Source: Salmonella enterica subsp. houtenae serovar Houten (lineage in GTDB: Bacteria; Pseudomonadota; Gammaproteobacteria; Enterobacterales; Enterobacteriaceae). From it: DNA of 64,000 nucleotides. The notes under the pieces were generated by a model. It was not told where the DNA came from. It saw only the letters and a list, made by a program, of their open reading frames with translations, and searched no databases. Made by a program: the position numbers and the translations under genes. Numbering within the stretch: the stretch's first letter is position 1; each line of letters begins with the position of its first letter. The stretch covers positions 3,100,001-3,164,000 of the forward strand of contig LS483478.1 of the NCBI GenBank assembly GCA_900478215.1, written 5' to 3'. Shown one piece after another: positions 35,474-44,993 of the stretch.

Positions 35474-37042
35474 TTAGCGTGCCGGCTGAGAAGTCACGGT
35501 GGACTGCTCAAAGTGATAGCGACCAGTTTTCAGGCTGCTTGGGCCAAGGCGTGCAAATTTGAACATCAGGAACAATTCTGCCACCAGGAACAGGGTATAC
35601 AGGCCACAAATCAGGAACATGGAGAACAGCAGATCGCCTACGGTCAGCGATGAGTTCGCCACGGCTGTCGGCAACACTTCGCCGATCGCCCACGGCTGAC
35701 GACCATACTCGGCGACAAACCAACCTGATTCAACCGCAATCCACGGCAGTGGAATACCGTACAGCGCCGCGCGCAACAGCCATTTTTTCTCACCGATGCG
35801 GTTACGAATCACGCTCCAGAAGGAGAGTGCGATGATCGCCAGCAGCAGGAAGCCGCACGCCACCATGATACGGAAGGCGAAGTACAGCGGCGCAACGCGA
35901 GGAATGGAATCTTTCGTCGCTTGCTGGATCTGCGCTTCGGTCGCGTCAGTCACATTAGGCGTATAGCGTTTCAGCAGCAGACCGTAACCGAGATCTTTCT
36001 TCATGCTGTTAAACTGGTCGCGAACAGCCTGGTCGGTAGAACCGGCGCGCAGCTGCTCCAGCAATTCATAGGCTTTCATCCCGTTACGGATACGCTCTTC
36101 ATGCTGCACCATGAGATCTTTCAGGCCAATAACCGGCGTGTCCACGGAACGCGTAGCAATAATGCCGAGCGCATAAGGGATCTGAATCGCCAGATGGTTT
36201 TCCTGTTTGTCCTGGTCAGGAATGCCGAACAGGGTAAAGGAGGCCGGAGCAGGTTGTGTTTCCCATTCTGCTTCAATCGCAGCGAGCTTGGTTTTCTGCA
36301 CATCGCCCATTTCGTAACCGGACTCGTCGCCGAGTACGATAACGGACAGCACGGCAGCCATACCGAAGCTGGCGGCAATAGCAAAGGAGCGTTTAGCAAA
36401 GGCGAAGTCACGACCTTTCAGCATATAGTAAGCGCTGATACCGAGGATGAACATCGCGCCGGTGACATAGCCAGACGCCACAGTGTGAACAAATTTCACC
36501 TGTGCTACCGGGTTCAGCACCAGTTCAGAGAAGCTCACCATTTCCATACGCATGGTTTCGAAATTGAAATCCGCAGCGATTGGGTTTTGCATCCAGCCGT
36601 TCGCTACCAGAATCCACAACGCGGAGAGGTTAGATCCCAGAGCCACCAGCCAGGTGACGCACATATGCTGAACTTTACTCAGACGATCCCAGCCGAAGAA
36701 GAACAGACCTACAAAGGTGGATTCGAGGAAGAAGGCCATCAAACCTTCGATTGCCAGCGGCGCACCGAAGATATCCCCAACATAGTGGGAGTAGTACGAC
36801 CAGTTTGTCCCGAACTGGAACTCCATGGTCAAACCGGTAGCCACGCCCAGAGCAAAGTTGATACCAAACAACTTGCCCCAGAACTTGGTCATATCTTTAT
36901 AAATCTGTTTGCCGGAAAGGACGTATACCGTTTCCATAATGGCCAGCAGAAACGCCATACCGAGCGTTAGCGGCACAAACAGGAAGTGGTACATCGCGGT
37001 CAAGGCAAACTGTAAGCGCGACAGTTCGACTATATCTAACAT
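35474..37042 (-). CDS. cydA: Cytochrome bd-I ubiquinol oxidase subunit I (CydA)
   Basis: The haem-bearing subunit: binds b558, b595 and d and oxidises ubiquinol. The start at 37042 (MLDIVELSRLQFALTAMYHF) gives 522 residues, with AGGAG 5 bases upstream; an adjacent ATG at 37045 is possible but too close to the ribosome-binding site. His 19 lies in TAMYHFLF, and the Q-loop region (about 250-330) is long, as in the L-subfamily. Transcribed under anaerobic/microaerobic control (FNR box upstream). Confidence 0.97.
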   Translation of the reverse strand: MLDIVELSRLQFALTAMYHFLFVPLTLGMAFLLAIMETVYVLSGKQIYKDMTKFWGKLFGINFALGVATGLTMEFQFGTNWSYYSHYVGDIFGAPLAIEGLMAFFLESTFVGLFFFGWDRLSKVQHMCVTWLVALGSNLSALWILVANGWMQNPIAADFNFETMRMEMVSFSELVLNPVAQVKFVHTVASGYVTGAMFILGISAYYMLKGRDFAFAKRSFAIAASFGMAAVLSVIVLGDESGYEMGDVQKTKLAAIEAEWETQPAPASFTLFGIPDQDKQENHLAIQIPYALGIIATRSVDTPVIGLKDLMVQHEERIRNGMKAYELLEQLRAGSTDQAVRDQFNSMKKDLGYGLLLKRYTPNVTDATEAQIQQATKDSIPRVAPLYFAFRIMVACGFLLLAIIALSFWSVIRNRIGEKKWLLRAALYGIPLPWIAVESGWFVAEYGRQPWAIGEVLPTAVANSSLTVGDLLFSMFLICGLYTLFLVAELFLMFKFARLGPSSLKTGRYHFEQSTVTSQPAR

Positions 37043-37045
37043 CAT

Positions 37046-38163
37046 GACTCCTTGCTCATCGCATGAAGACTCCGAGAGTGAACCCGTTAGAAAGGGTCAC
37101 ACGCATGCCCCAATACAAATTTATTTGCTGCCTTTCATCGTACTATCCCCTCGGGAAGGAAACAGCAATGACGAAAGGTTACAAACATGTTAATAAAAAA
37201 CCCAAATTGATCCCGCAAATATATTACGCCGTAAAACCCCTACAATAAACAGGTTTTTAGTGTGTCAGATTTGCTTTTTTCGACAGTGATCAATTTATGG
37301 CTAATCTATCGCTTTTCAGGGAATTTGATCACGGACAATTTAACCAATTTTGATGCTCTTTTCCAACATTTAAATATTGATTAAAATCAATTTTTGAAGT
37401 TAATGTTAATAATGTTTATTCACTGGTTGCATGGTGAATTTTTTGTTAAGTTTTTGTTTTTACAAAGAGTAATCCCAAACCTTCTGCACTAAAGAGGCTT
37501 ATTCGGTAAGACTAAACATTTTGTGCGTTTTTACTGCCCCTGCATCCAGTAAAAAACACCCCACATTGATGTTCAATTATTGCTAAATAGCTCACAGATT
37601 TTTTCTGCAGGTTTTCAACACTTATTATTTTATACATTTAATCTATTTTTGTTTTACTTATAATTAACACCGCAAAGAAACTATCTCATTGCACACGCGC
37701 CATCAGCCCACCCGGATTAACCTTCCCGAACCTCCCTTCCCCCGACGACTAGCGGATAGGTTCATCTTGCCAGGTTATCGCTTTAATTATCGCTAATAAA
37801 CTTTCCAGATAGTCAAGATAAAACAAAAATTTTATTAGCTAATTTTTGTATTTTAACAATACCGTACTCACCTCTATATAATAATCATATCGAAGATTCT
37901 GTTATTATCTTCGAAAAGGTACTCTGAACTTCCACGCTACTAATATAATAAAGTTAGCCATTCGCCGTCATAAATAAAAAAGCGTTCTATAAAAAATAGC
38001 AAATGGTTATTTCCGCGTTGTTTATGAAAACCAAAGCGCATCAGACAAAACCACATAACCTCCTGTTATTAAATGGTTTTATACTGTTAAACTGAAAATA
38101 TTTTAATAATATTCATTTTTTAAATAGATCCATTACTTCAGTCATCGCTTATAAAGACACTTA
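37046..38163. other. AT-rich regulatory/intergenic stretch upstream of cydA
   Basis: About 1.1 kb with no supported gene. The cydA-proximal part (to about 37600) is very AT-rich with several ATTAA-type ArcA-like motifs and an FNR box at 37377-37390, fitting the multi-promoter cydA control region. A short GC-rich pocket at 37690-37760 stands out but contains no recognisable gene. In E. coli mngRAB occupies this place; here they are missing. Confidence 0.6.
37377..37390. promoter_or_regulatory. FNR box in the cydA control region
   Basis: TTGATTAAAATCAA is a perfect FNR consensus (TTGAT-N4-ATCAA), 335 bp upstream of cydA. In E. coli FNR represses cydA under strict anaerobiosis. Confidence 0.85.
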
Positions 38164-38304
38164 TTAGATATTAACAGAGTATGCTTTTCCCGGCACGTTG
38201 AATAAACTGGTGAGATTTGGCGTCTCATCAAAACTTGCCCACGTTGTCTTGCCGATTGGCACTCTTTTAACCCGCCCGGTTCGATGGTCTACGATGCGCC
38301 ATTG
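38164..38304 (-). pseudogene. Possible gene remnant between cydA and sucD
   Basis: The minus strand reads QWRIVDHRTGRVKRVPIGKT, then TWASFDETPNLTSLFNVPGK, ending AYSVNI and a TAA at 38164; an in-frame TGA at 38305-38307 cuts it from AQNIIFPD upstream. The composition looks protein-coding and the surroundings are AT-rich noncoding DNA, but I do not recognise the family and there is no start or ribosome-binding site. Could also be chance. Confidence 0.3.
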
Positions 38305-38380
38305 TCAGTCAGGGAAAATGATGTTTTGCGCAAAAAATAATACCGTTTAAACAAAATGCCATGAGTCGCAGGCAAGACAT

Positions 38381-38468
38381 CACCATAAAAAAGGCCACCG
38401 TAAAGGTGGCCAACCATGTCGAAAACGGACATTTATCTGTTCCCGCAGGAACTGTGAGATTTTATTTT
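38381..38468 (-). ncRNA. sdhX: SdhX-like small RNA from the sucD 3' UTR
   Basis: Downstream of the sucD stop lie two hairpins: GTTCC TGC GGGAAC, and the terminator GGCCACC TTTACG GGTGGCC followed by TTTTTTATGG. In E. coli and Salmonella the 3' end of the sdh-suc transcript is processed into the Hfq-bound RNA SdhX (RybD). The position and the stem-plus-U-tract match; the exact ends are inferred. Confidence 0.65.
38386..38413 (-). terminator. Terminator of the sdhCDAB-sucABCD operon
   Basis: GGCCACC(TTTACG)GGTGGCC stem at 38393-38411 with a U tract toward lower coordinates, 50 bases past sucD. Confidence 0.9.
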
Positions 38469-39331
38469 ATAATTGCTTTCAGCGCTTCGCCGATATCGGC
38501 CAGGCTGCGAACGGTTTTCACGCCTGCGGCTTCCAGCGCGGCGAATTTTTCATCCGCAGTACCTTTACCGCCCGCAATGATGGCGCCCGCGTGGCCCATA
38601 CGCTTGCCTTTCGGCGCGGTTACGCCCGCAATGTAGCCGACAACCGGCTTGGTCACGTGATCTTTAATGTAAGCCGCCGCCTCTTCTTCCGCGCTGCCGC
38701 CGATCTCACCGATCATCACGATCGCTTCAGTCTGCGGATCTTCCTCGAACAGCTTCAGGATATCAATGAAGTTAGAGCCGGGAATCGGGTCGCCGCCGAT
38801 ACCCACGCAGGTGGACTGGCCAAAACCGTAGTCGGTAGTCTGCTTAACCGCTTCATAGGTCAGCGTGCCGGAACGGGAAACGATACCCACTTTGCCCGGC
38901 TTGTGAATGTGACCCGGCATGATGCCGATTTTGCATTCGCCCGGGGTGATCACGCCTGGGCAGTTCGGGCCGATCATGCGCACGCCGGCTTCGTCGAGCT
39001 TTACTTTCACGGTCAGCATATCCAGCGTCGGAATACCTTCGGTGATGGTGATAATCAGTTTGATGCCTGCGTCGATCGCTTCCAGAATGGAGTCTTTGCA
39101 GAACGGTGCCGGGACGTAGATAACGGTGGCGGTTGCGCCGGTCGCGTCTACCGCTTCGCGTACGGTGTTGAACACCGGTAGACCCAAATGCGTGGTGCCG
39201 CCTTTACCTGGCGTCACGCCGCCCACCATTTGCGTACCATAAGCGATCGCCTGCTCGGAGTGGAACGTCCCCTGGCTACCGGTAAAGCCCTGACAGATAA
39301 CCCTGGTGTTTTTATCGATTAAAACGGACAT
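38462..39331 (-). CDS. sucD: Succinyl-CoA synthetase alpha subunit SucD
   Basis: Makes ATP/GTP from succinyl-CoA in the TCA cycle with SucC. The 289 residues have the CoA-binding N-terminus (TRVICQGFTGSQGTFHSEQA) and the phosphorylated-His motif GHAGAIIAGGKG. Its start overlaps the sucC stop by one base. Confidence 0.98.
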   Translation of the reverse strand: MSVLIDKNTRVICQGFTGSQGTFHSEQAIAYGTQMVGGVTPGKGGTTHLGLPVFNTVREAVDATGATATVIYVPAPFCKDSILEAIDAGIKLIITITEGIPTLDMLTVKVKLDEAGVRMIGPNCPGVITPGECKIGIMPGHIHKPGKVGIVSRSGTLTYEAVKQTTDYGFGQSTCVGIGGDPIPGSNFIDILKLFEEDPQTEAIVMIGEIGGSAEEEAAAYIKDHVTKPVVGYIAGVTAPKGKRMGHAGAIIAGGKGTADEKFAALEAAGVKTVRSLADIGEALKAIIK

Positions 39332-40497
39332 TATTTCCCCTCCACTGCGGCAACAACCTGCTGAGCTGCATCCGTCAGACTTTTCGCTGCAATAATATTC
39401 AGGCCACTGTCAGCCAGTTTCTTCGCGCCGAGTTCGGCGTTGTTGCCTTCCAGACGCACCACCACCGGAACGTTAACGCCCACCTCTTCCACCGCGCCGA
39501 TGATACCGTCGGCAATCAGGTCACAACGGACGATACCGCCAAAGATATTAACCAGAACCGCTTTCACGTTGTCATCCGAGAGGATGATTTTAAACGCTTC
39601 GGTTACGCGCTCTTTGGTCGCGCCGCCGCCAACGTCAAGGAAGTTAGCCGGTTCGCCGCCATGCAGCTTAACGATATCCATGGTGCCCATCGCCAGGCCC
39701 GCGCCGTTCACCATGCAACCGATGTTGCCGTCCAGCGCGACGTAGTTCAGTTCCCACTGCGCTGCCTGCGCTTCACGCGGATCTTCCTGAGACTGGTCGC
39801 GCATTTCACGCAGATCCGGCTGGCGGAACAGCGCGTTGCCGTCAGCGCCCAGTTTGCCGTCGAGGCAAATCAGATCGCCCTGTTTGGTGATGACCAGCGG
39901 ATTGATTTCGATTAGCGCCAGGTCGCGCTCAAGGAAAATGGTTGCCAGGCCCATAAAGATTTTGGTGAACTGCTGCACCAGTTTACCTTCCAGACCCAGT
40001 TTGAACGCCAGTTCACGTCCCTGATACGGCATCGGGCCGGTCAGCGGATCGAGCGCGACTTTGTGGATCAGGTGCGGGGTTTCCTCCGCGACTTTTTCGA
40101 TTTCCACGCCGCCTTCGGTAGACGCCATAAAGACCACGCGACGGGAGCTACGGTCAACAACCGCGCCGAGATACAGCTCTTTGCTAATATCGGTCGCCGC
40201 TTCAACCAGAATCTGGTTTACCGGTTGGCCATTGGCGTCTGTTTGATAGGTTACCAGACGTTTGCCTAGCCAGTTTTCCGCAAAGGCGCGAATCTCTTCT
40301 TTGCTTTTGACAACCTTCACACCGCCCGCTTTGCCGCGGCCGCCAGCGTGAACCTGACATTTCACTACCCACGGGCCGGCGCCGATTTTAGACGCGGCTT
40401 CTTCGGCTTCACGCGGAGTAGTACAGGCATAACCCACCGGCGCCGGTAAGCCATAGCGGGCAAAAAGTTGTTTTGCCTGATATTCATGTAAGTTCAT
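39331..40497 (-). CDS. sucC: Succinyl-CoA synthetase beta subunit SucC
   Basis: The 388-residue ATP-grasp subunit binds nucleotide and succinate: MNLHEYQAKQLFARYGLPAP, Mg/ATP contacts around EINPLV, and the VNIFGGIVRCD loop. Follows sucB after a 141-bp gap carrying a BIME. Confidence 0.98.
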   Translation of the reverse strand: MNLHEYQAKQLFARYGLPAPVGYACTTPREAEEAASKIGAGPWVVKCQVHAGGRGKAGGVKVVKSKEEIRAFAENWLGKRLVTYQTDANGQPVNQILVEAATDISKELYLGAVVDRSSRRVVFMASTEGGVEIEKVAEETPHLIHKVALDPLTGPMPYQGRELAFKLGLEGKLVQQFTKIFMGLATIFLERDLALIEINPLVITKQGDLICLDGKLGADGNALFRQPDLREMRDQSQEDPREAQAAQWELNYVALDGNIGCMVNGAGLAMGTMDIVKLHGGEPANFLDVGGGATKERVTEAFKIILSDDNVKAVLVNIFGGIVRCDLIADGIIGAVEEVGVNVPVVVRLEGNNAELGAKKLADSGLNIIAAKSLTDAAQQVVAAVEGK

Positions 40498-40535
40498 GTG
40501 TTCTGTCCATCCTTCAGGTAATCGTTATCTTTAGA

Positions 40536-40617
40536 CCTGTAGGCCTGAAAGCTGCGCGCCATCAGGCATTACACCATCGCCGGATGGCGGCGTGAACGCC
40601 TTATCCGGCCTACAGGT
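40536..40617. repeat. BIME (paired REPs) between sucC and sucB
   Basis: Two REP units in opposite orientation: ACCTGTAGGCCTGAAAGC ... GCGCCATCAGGC, and CGCCGGATGGCGGCG ... TTATCCGGCCTACAGGT. The outer arms CCTGTAGGCC and GGCCTACAGG are exact complements, so the whole unit can fold. Confidence 0.9.
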
Positions 40618-40638
40618 AGCAGGTGATGCTCTTGTTGA

Positions 40639-41847
40639 CTACACGTCCAGCAGCAGACGGGTCGGATCTTCCAGCAACTCTTTGATGGTGACCAGGAAGC
40701 CCACAGATTCGCGACCATCGATCAGGCGATGATCGTAAGAGAGCGCCAGGTACATCATCGGCAGAATTTCCACCTTACCATCCACCGCCATCGGCCTGTC
40801 TTTAATGGCGTGCATTCCCAGAATCGCGCTCTGCGGCGGGTTGATGATCGGGGTAGACATCAGCGAACCGAATACGCCGCCGTTGGTAATGGTGAAGTTA
40901 CCGCCGGTCAGATCGTCTACGGTCAGCTTGCCGTCGCGGCCTTTGACGGCCAGTTCTTTAATTTTTTTCTCAATGTCAGCCATGCCCAGCGTATCCACGT
41001 CACGCAGCACCGGTGTGACCAGGCCGCGCGGCGTAGACACCGCCATGCTCACATCAAAGTAGTTGTGGTACACCACGTCATCGCCGTCGATAGAGGCGTT
41101 CACTTCCGGATAACGCTTCAGCGCTTCAACTACCGCTTTCACGTAGAAAGACATAAAGCCCAGGCGGATACCGTGACGTTTTTCAAACACTTCGCCGTAT
41201 TGCTTACGCAAATCCATAATCGGCTTCATGTTGACCTCATTAAAGGTCGTCAGCATGGCGGTAGAGTTTTTCGCTTCCAGCAGACGCTCGGCCACGCGCT
41301 TACGCAGGCGGGTCATCGGCACGCGTTTTTCGCCGCGCGCGCCCAGAGCGGGTTGTGCTGCAGGTTCAACAGCAGGCGCTTTAGATTCGTCTTTCGCCAG
41401 ATGTTTTTCCACATCTTCACGGGTAATACGACCGCCGACGCCGGTGCCTTTGATGGCGCTGGCTTCCAGATTGTGCTCAGCCAGCAGGCGACGGATCGCC
41501 GGGCTGAGCGCATCACTGTTTTGTTCTTCCAGCGACGCCTGCTGGCGCTGTGCCGGCGTAGACGCTTTCTCTTCAGATTTCGCGCTGGTCTCTTTACCCG
41601 CGCTGTTGCCTTCACGCAGGCGACCGAGGATCTGGCGAGAGGTGACAGTAGTCCCCTCCTCTTCCAGAACCGCATCCAGAATGCCGTCCGCTGATGCCGG
41701 TACTTCCAGTACCACTTTGTCAGTTTCGATTTCTACCAGCACTTCGTCACGAACAACCGCATCGCCCGGTTTTTTATGCCAGGTGGCGACGGTCGCGTCC
41801 GCTACGGACTCAGGCAGGTCGGGAACAAGAATATCTACGCTACTCAT
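40639..41847 (-). CDS. sucB: Dihydrolipoyl succinyltransferase SucB (E2 of 2-oxoglutarate dehydrogenase)
   Basis: A 402-residue E2 core: lipoyl domain with the modified Lys in EIETDKVVLEVPA (about 43), a flexible linker, an E3-binding domain (about 108-145, SPAIRRLLAEHNLEAS), and the catalytic domain ending with SYDHRLIDGRESV (His and Asp of the active site). Follows sucA by 14 bases. Confidence 0.97.
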   Translation of the reverse strand: MSSVDILVPDLPESVADATVATWHKKPGDAVVRDEVLVEIETDKVVLEVPASADGILDAVLEEEGTTVTSRQILGRLREGNSAGKETSAKSEEKASTPAQRQQASLEEQNSDALSPAIRRLLAEHNLEASAIKGTGVGGRITREDVEKHLAKDESKAPAVEPAAQPALGARGEKRVPMTRLRKRVAERLLEAKNSTAMLTTFNEVNMKPIMDLRKQYGEVFEKRHGIRLGFMSFYVKAVVEALKRYPEVNASIDGDDVVYHNYFDVSMAVSTPRGLVTPVLRDVDTLGMADIEKKIKELAVKGRDGKLTVDDLTGGNFTITNGGVFGSLMSTPIINPPQSAILGMHAIKDRPMAVDGKVEILPMMYLALSYDHRLIDGRESVGFLVTIKELLEDPTRLLLDV

Positions 41848-41861
41848 TATTTATCCTTTAT

Positions 41862-44663
41862 TTAATCGACGTTCAGCGCGTCATTAACCAGATCTTGTTG
41901 CTGTTTCTGGTGAACGGACATATACCCTACCGCCGGAGAGGCGGAGGCTGGGCGACCTGCATAACGCAGAGCGGCCCCAAACGGAATCACTTCACGGAAA
42001 TGATGCTGACTACAGTACCATGCGCCCTGGTTGAGCGGCTCTTCCTGGCACCAGACAAAATCATGGACGTGAGCGTATGGTTGCAGCGCTTCCTGCACCG
42101 CTTTATGCGGGAACGGATAGAGCTGCTCGATGCGCACGATAGCAACATCTTTTTGATCGTTTTTACGCCGTTGTTCCAGCAGGTCGTAATAAACCTTACC
42201 AGAACACATTACCACGCGTTTTACGGCTTTAGGATCCAGCTCGTCAATTTCGCCAATGGCCGGCTGGAAGGAGCCGTTCGCCAGTTCATCAAGCGTGGAG
42301 ACTGCCAGCGGGTGACGCAGCAGCGATTTCGGCGACATCACCACCAGCGGACGACGCATCCCGCGCAGCGCCTGACGGCGCAGCATATGGTAGACCTGCG
42401 CCGGCGTGGACGGCACGCAAACCTGCATATTCTGCTCGGCGCAAAGTTGCAGGTAACGCTCCAGGCGCGCGGAGGAGTGCTCCGGCCCCTGCCCTTCGTA
42501 ACCGTGCGGCAACAACATCACCAGACCGCACATCCGGCCCCATTTCTGCTCGCCGGAGGAGATGAACTGATCAATCACCACCTGCGCGCCGTTGGCAAAA
42601 TCGCCAAACTGCGCTTCCCAGATAGTCAGGGTACGGGGTTCCGCCGTGGCATAACCGTATTCAAAGGCCAGCACCGCTTCTTCGGACAGCACGGAGTCCC
42701 AGACTTTAAACTGTCCCTGACCGCTGTGAATATGCTGCAACGGCGTATACGTTGAGCCGTTCGTCTGGTTGTGGATCACCGCATGACGATGGAAGAAGGT
42801 GCCGCGACCGGAGTCTTCCCCGGACAGGCGCACCGGAATGCCTTCATCGACCAGCGTGGCGTAAGCCAGATTTTCCGCGCCGCCCCAGTCAAACAATTTC
42901 TCGCCTGCCGCCATTGCCTGACGGTCGCCATAAATTTTCGCCACACGGGACTGCATTTCAATGGCTTCCGGCACGGTGCTGATACGTTTTGCCAGCTCCT
43001 GCAGACGCTTCATTTCTACCTTGTTCGGGTACGCTTCATCCCATTCGTGGTTTAGATACGGCGACCAGGTGAACGAGTGCATATTCATCGGACGCCACTC
43101 TTTCACTACGCATTCGCCTGCATCCAGCGCATCGCGATAGAGGTTGACCATTTCGGTGGCGTCTTCCAGCGTTGCGACCTTATCAGCTTCCAGTTTGTCG
43201 GCGTAGATTTTACGCGGCGTCGGATGCTTTTTGATTTTCTGGTACATCAGCGGCTGGGTTGCGCTTGGCTCGTCGGCTTCGTTGTGGCCATGACGGCGGT
43301 AGCACACCAGATCGATAAAGACATCGCGTTTAAAGGTGTTACGGAAGTCCAGCGCCAGACGAGTCACAAAAGCAACGGCTTCCGGATCGTCCGCGTTGAC
43401 GTGGAAAATCGGCGCCTGGACCATTTTACCGATATCAGTGCAGTACGGCGTGGAGCGCGCGTCCAGCGGGTTAGAGGTGGTGAAGCCCACCTGGTTGTTG
43501 ATAACGATACGTACCGTACCGCCCACTTCGTAACCGCGCGCTTTCGACATGTTCAGAGTTTCCTGAACCACGCCCTGGCCAGTCACCGCGGCATCGCCGT
43601 GAATGGTGATCGGCAACACTTTGTTGCTGCTCGGTTCATCCAGTCTATCCAGACGGGCACGCACGGAACCCATCACCACCGGGCTCACAATTTCCAGATG
43701 CGATGGGTTAAACGCCAGCGCCAGGTGAACCAGACCGCCTTCGGTTTCGATATCTGACGAGAAGCCCATGTGATACTTCACGTCGCCGGTACCAAGATGT
43801 TCTTTATGCTTACCGGCAAACTCGTCGAACAGATCCTGCGGTTTTTTACCCAGTACGTTGATCAGCACGTTCAGGCGACCGCGGTGCGCCATCCCCAGCA
43901 CCACTTCGCGAGTGCCGCTGTTACCCGCATGGCGAACCATCTCTTTCAGCATGGGTACCAGAGCATCTCCCCCTTCCAGCGAGAAACGTTTCGCGCCGGG
44001 GAATTTGGCCCCCAGATAACGTTCCAGCCCTTCAGCGGCAGTCAGTTCGTTCAGGAAGCGTTTTTTCTCGTCAGCGCTAAAGGCCGCGCGACCGGATTCG
44101 ATGCGCTGTTGGATCCAGCGTTTCTCTTCGGTGCTGGTGATGTGCATATACTCAGCGCCAATCGGGCCGCAGTAGGTCTGTTTGAGCGCGTCGAGCAGCT
44201 CGCCCAGCTTCATCGTCTCTTTGCCGCTGGCAAAAGAGCCGACATTGAAGGTTTCCTGGAAATCGGCCTCGGTCAAATCATGGAAAGAAGGATCCAGATC
44301 CGCCACACGTTCTTGTTTCCACAGTCCCAGCGGATCGAGGTTTGCATGCTGATGGCCACGGAAACGATAAGCGTTGATAAGCTGCAGGACTTTAACCTGC
44401 TTCACATTGGTGTCAGGGTCGGAAATCGTAGAAGAGTAACGTGAGCCAGCCAACGCCTGCCGCCGGAAATATTCACGTGTTTTTGAATGGAGTTGATCCG
44501 GTTTGACTCCGGTACCAGGTAACTGCTGGAACGTCAAACGCCAGTTAGCGTCTACCGAGTCAGGATCGGTTAAGAAGTCTTCATAGAGCTGTTCTATCCA
44601 GCTCTGATTCGAACCAGAGAGGTAAGAAGAGTCCAACCAGGCTTTCAAAGCGCTGTTCTGCAT
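41862..44663 (-). CDS. sucA: 2-oxoglutarate dehydrogenase E1 component SucA
   Basis: The thiamine-diphosphate-dependent E1 decarboxylates 2-oxoglutarate. The 933 residues show the N-terminal E2-contact segment (MQNSALKAWLDSSYLSGSNQ), ThDP/Mg site around ITIHGDAAVTGQGVVQETLNM (key GDAA), and the transketolase-like C-terminal half (DSGRGTFFHRHAV). Preceded by a 330-bp gap after sdhB. Confidence 0.98.
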   Translation of the reverse strand: MQNSALKAWLDSSYLSGSNQSWIEQLYEDFLTDPDSVDANWRLTFQQLPGTGVKPDQLHSKTREYFRRQALAGSRYSSTISDPDTNVKQVKVLQLINAYRFRGHQHANLDPLGLWKQERVADLDPSFHDLTEADFQETFNVGSFASGKETMKLGELLDALKQTYCGPIGAEYMHITSTEEKRWIQQRIESGRAAFSADEKKRFLNELTAAEGLERYLGAKFPGAKRFSLEGGDALVPMLKEMVRHAGNSGTREVVLGMAHRGRLNVLINVLGKKPQDLFDEFAGKHKEHLGTGDVKYHMGFSSDIETEGGLVHLALAFNPSHLEIVSPVVMGSVRARLDRLDEPSSNKVLPITIHGDAAVTGQGVVQETLNMSKARGYEVGGTVRIVINNQVGFTTSNPLDARSTPYCTDIGKMVQAPIFHVNADDPEAVAFVTRLALDFRNTFKRDVFIDLVCYRRHGHNEADEPSATQPLMYQKIKKHPTPRKIYADKLEADKVATLEDATEMVNLYRDALDAGECVVKEWRPMNMHSFTWSPYLNHEWDEAYPNKVEMKRLQELAKRISTVPEAIEMQSRVAKIYGDRQAMAAGEKLFDWGGAENLAYATLVDEGIPVRLSGEDSGRGTFFHRHAVIHNQTNGSTYTPLQHIHSGQGQFKVWDSVLSEEAVLAFEYGYATAEPRTLTIWEAQFGDFANGAQVVIDQFISSGEQKWGRMCGLVMLLPHGYEGQGPEHSSARLERYLQLCAEQNMQVCVPSTPAQVYHMLRRQALRGMRRPLVVMSPKSLLRHPLAVSTLDELANGSFQPAIGEIDELDPKAVKRVVMCSGKVYYDLLEQRRKNDQKDVAIVRIEQLYPFPHKAVQEALQPYAHVHDFVWCQEEPLNQGAWYCSQHHFREVIPFGAALRYAGRPASASPAVGYMSVHQKQQQDLVNDALNVD

Positions 44664-44776
44664 CGTGATCCCTTAAGCATTCGTATGCTTACTTCGCCGT
44701 GGATACTAACCACGCATACGCCGTATGCGTGCCGGGGTTCACTTGTTGCGGACTGTCATGTCATCTGCGTCCGCTA

Positions 44777-44954
44777 AGGAACCTTTAAAAACTGTCTAAT
44801 AATCGTCGTTGTTCAGGCTGCGACTGCGTTGCGTCCCTCACTCACGCCGGTCGCATCGTTAACTATGCTCCCGAAGATTCGTTCCGTTCGCGCCTTGTCT
44901 CGCGCCGAACATCTCGACTATTGTTATCAATGCGGCAGTTTTTAGAGGTTTCCT
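44777..44954. repeat. Inverted-repeat element between sdhB and sucA
   Basis: The arms AGGAACCTTTAAAAACTGTC (44777-44796) and, reversed, AGGAAACCTCTAAAAACTGC (from 44954) match at 18 of 21 positions with one gap. The 135-bp interior also has partial self-complementarity. No coding capacity. The size and layout resemble a miniature inverted-repeat element or intergenic repeat unit. Nothing else is seen in the 330-bp gap 44664-44993 between the two operon halves. Confidence 0.55.
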
Positions 44955-44993
44955 GCACGACCGGGGAATCTCTTCCCCGGCAACTACAACTAC

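Noticed and set aside
35921..36970. A 349-codon plus-strand open frame
   Set aside because: Antisense shadow of cydA; rich in Gln/His/Arg with no family pattern, no ribosome-binding site, and the minus-strand gene is certain.
40729..42755. Two long plus-strand open frames (321 and 353 codons)
   Set aside because: Shadows of sucB and sucA; composition typical of antisense frames in GC-rich genes.
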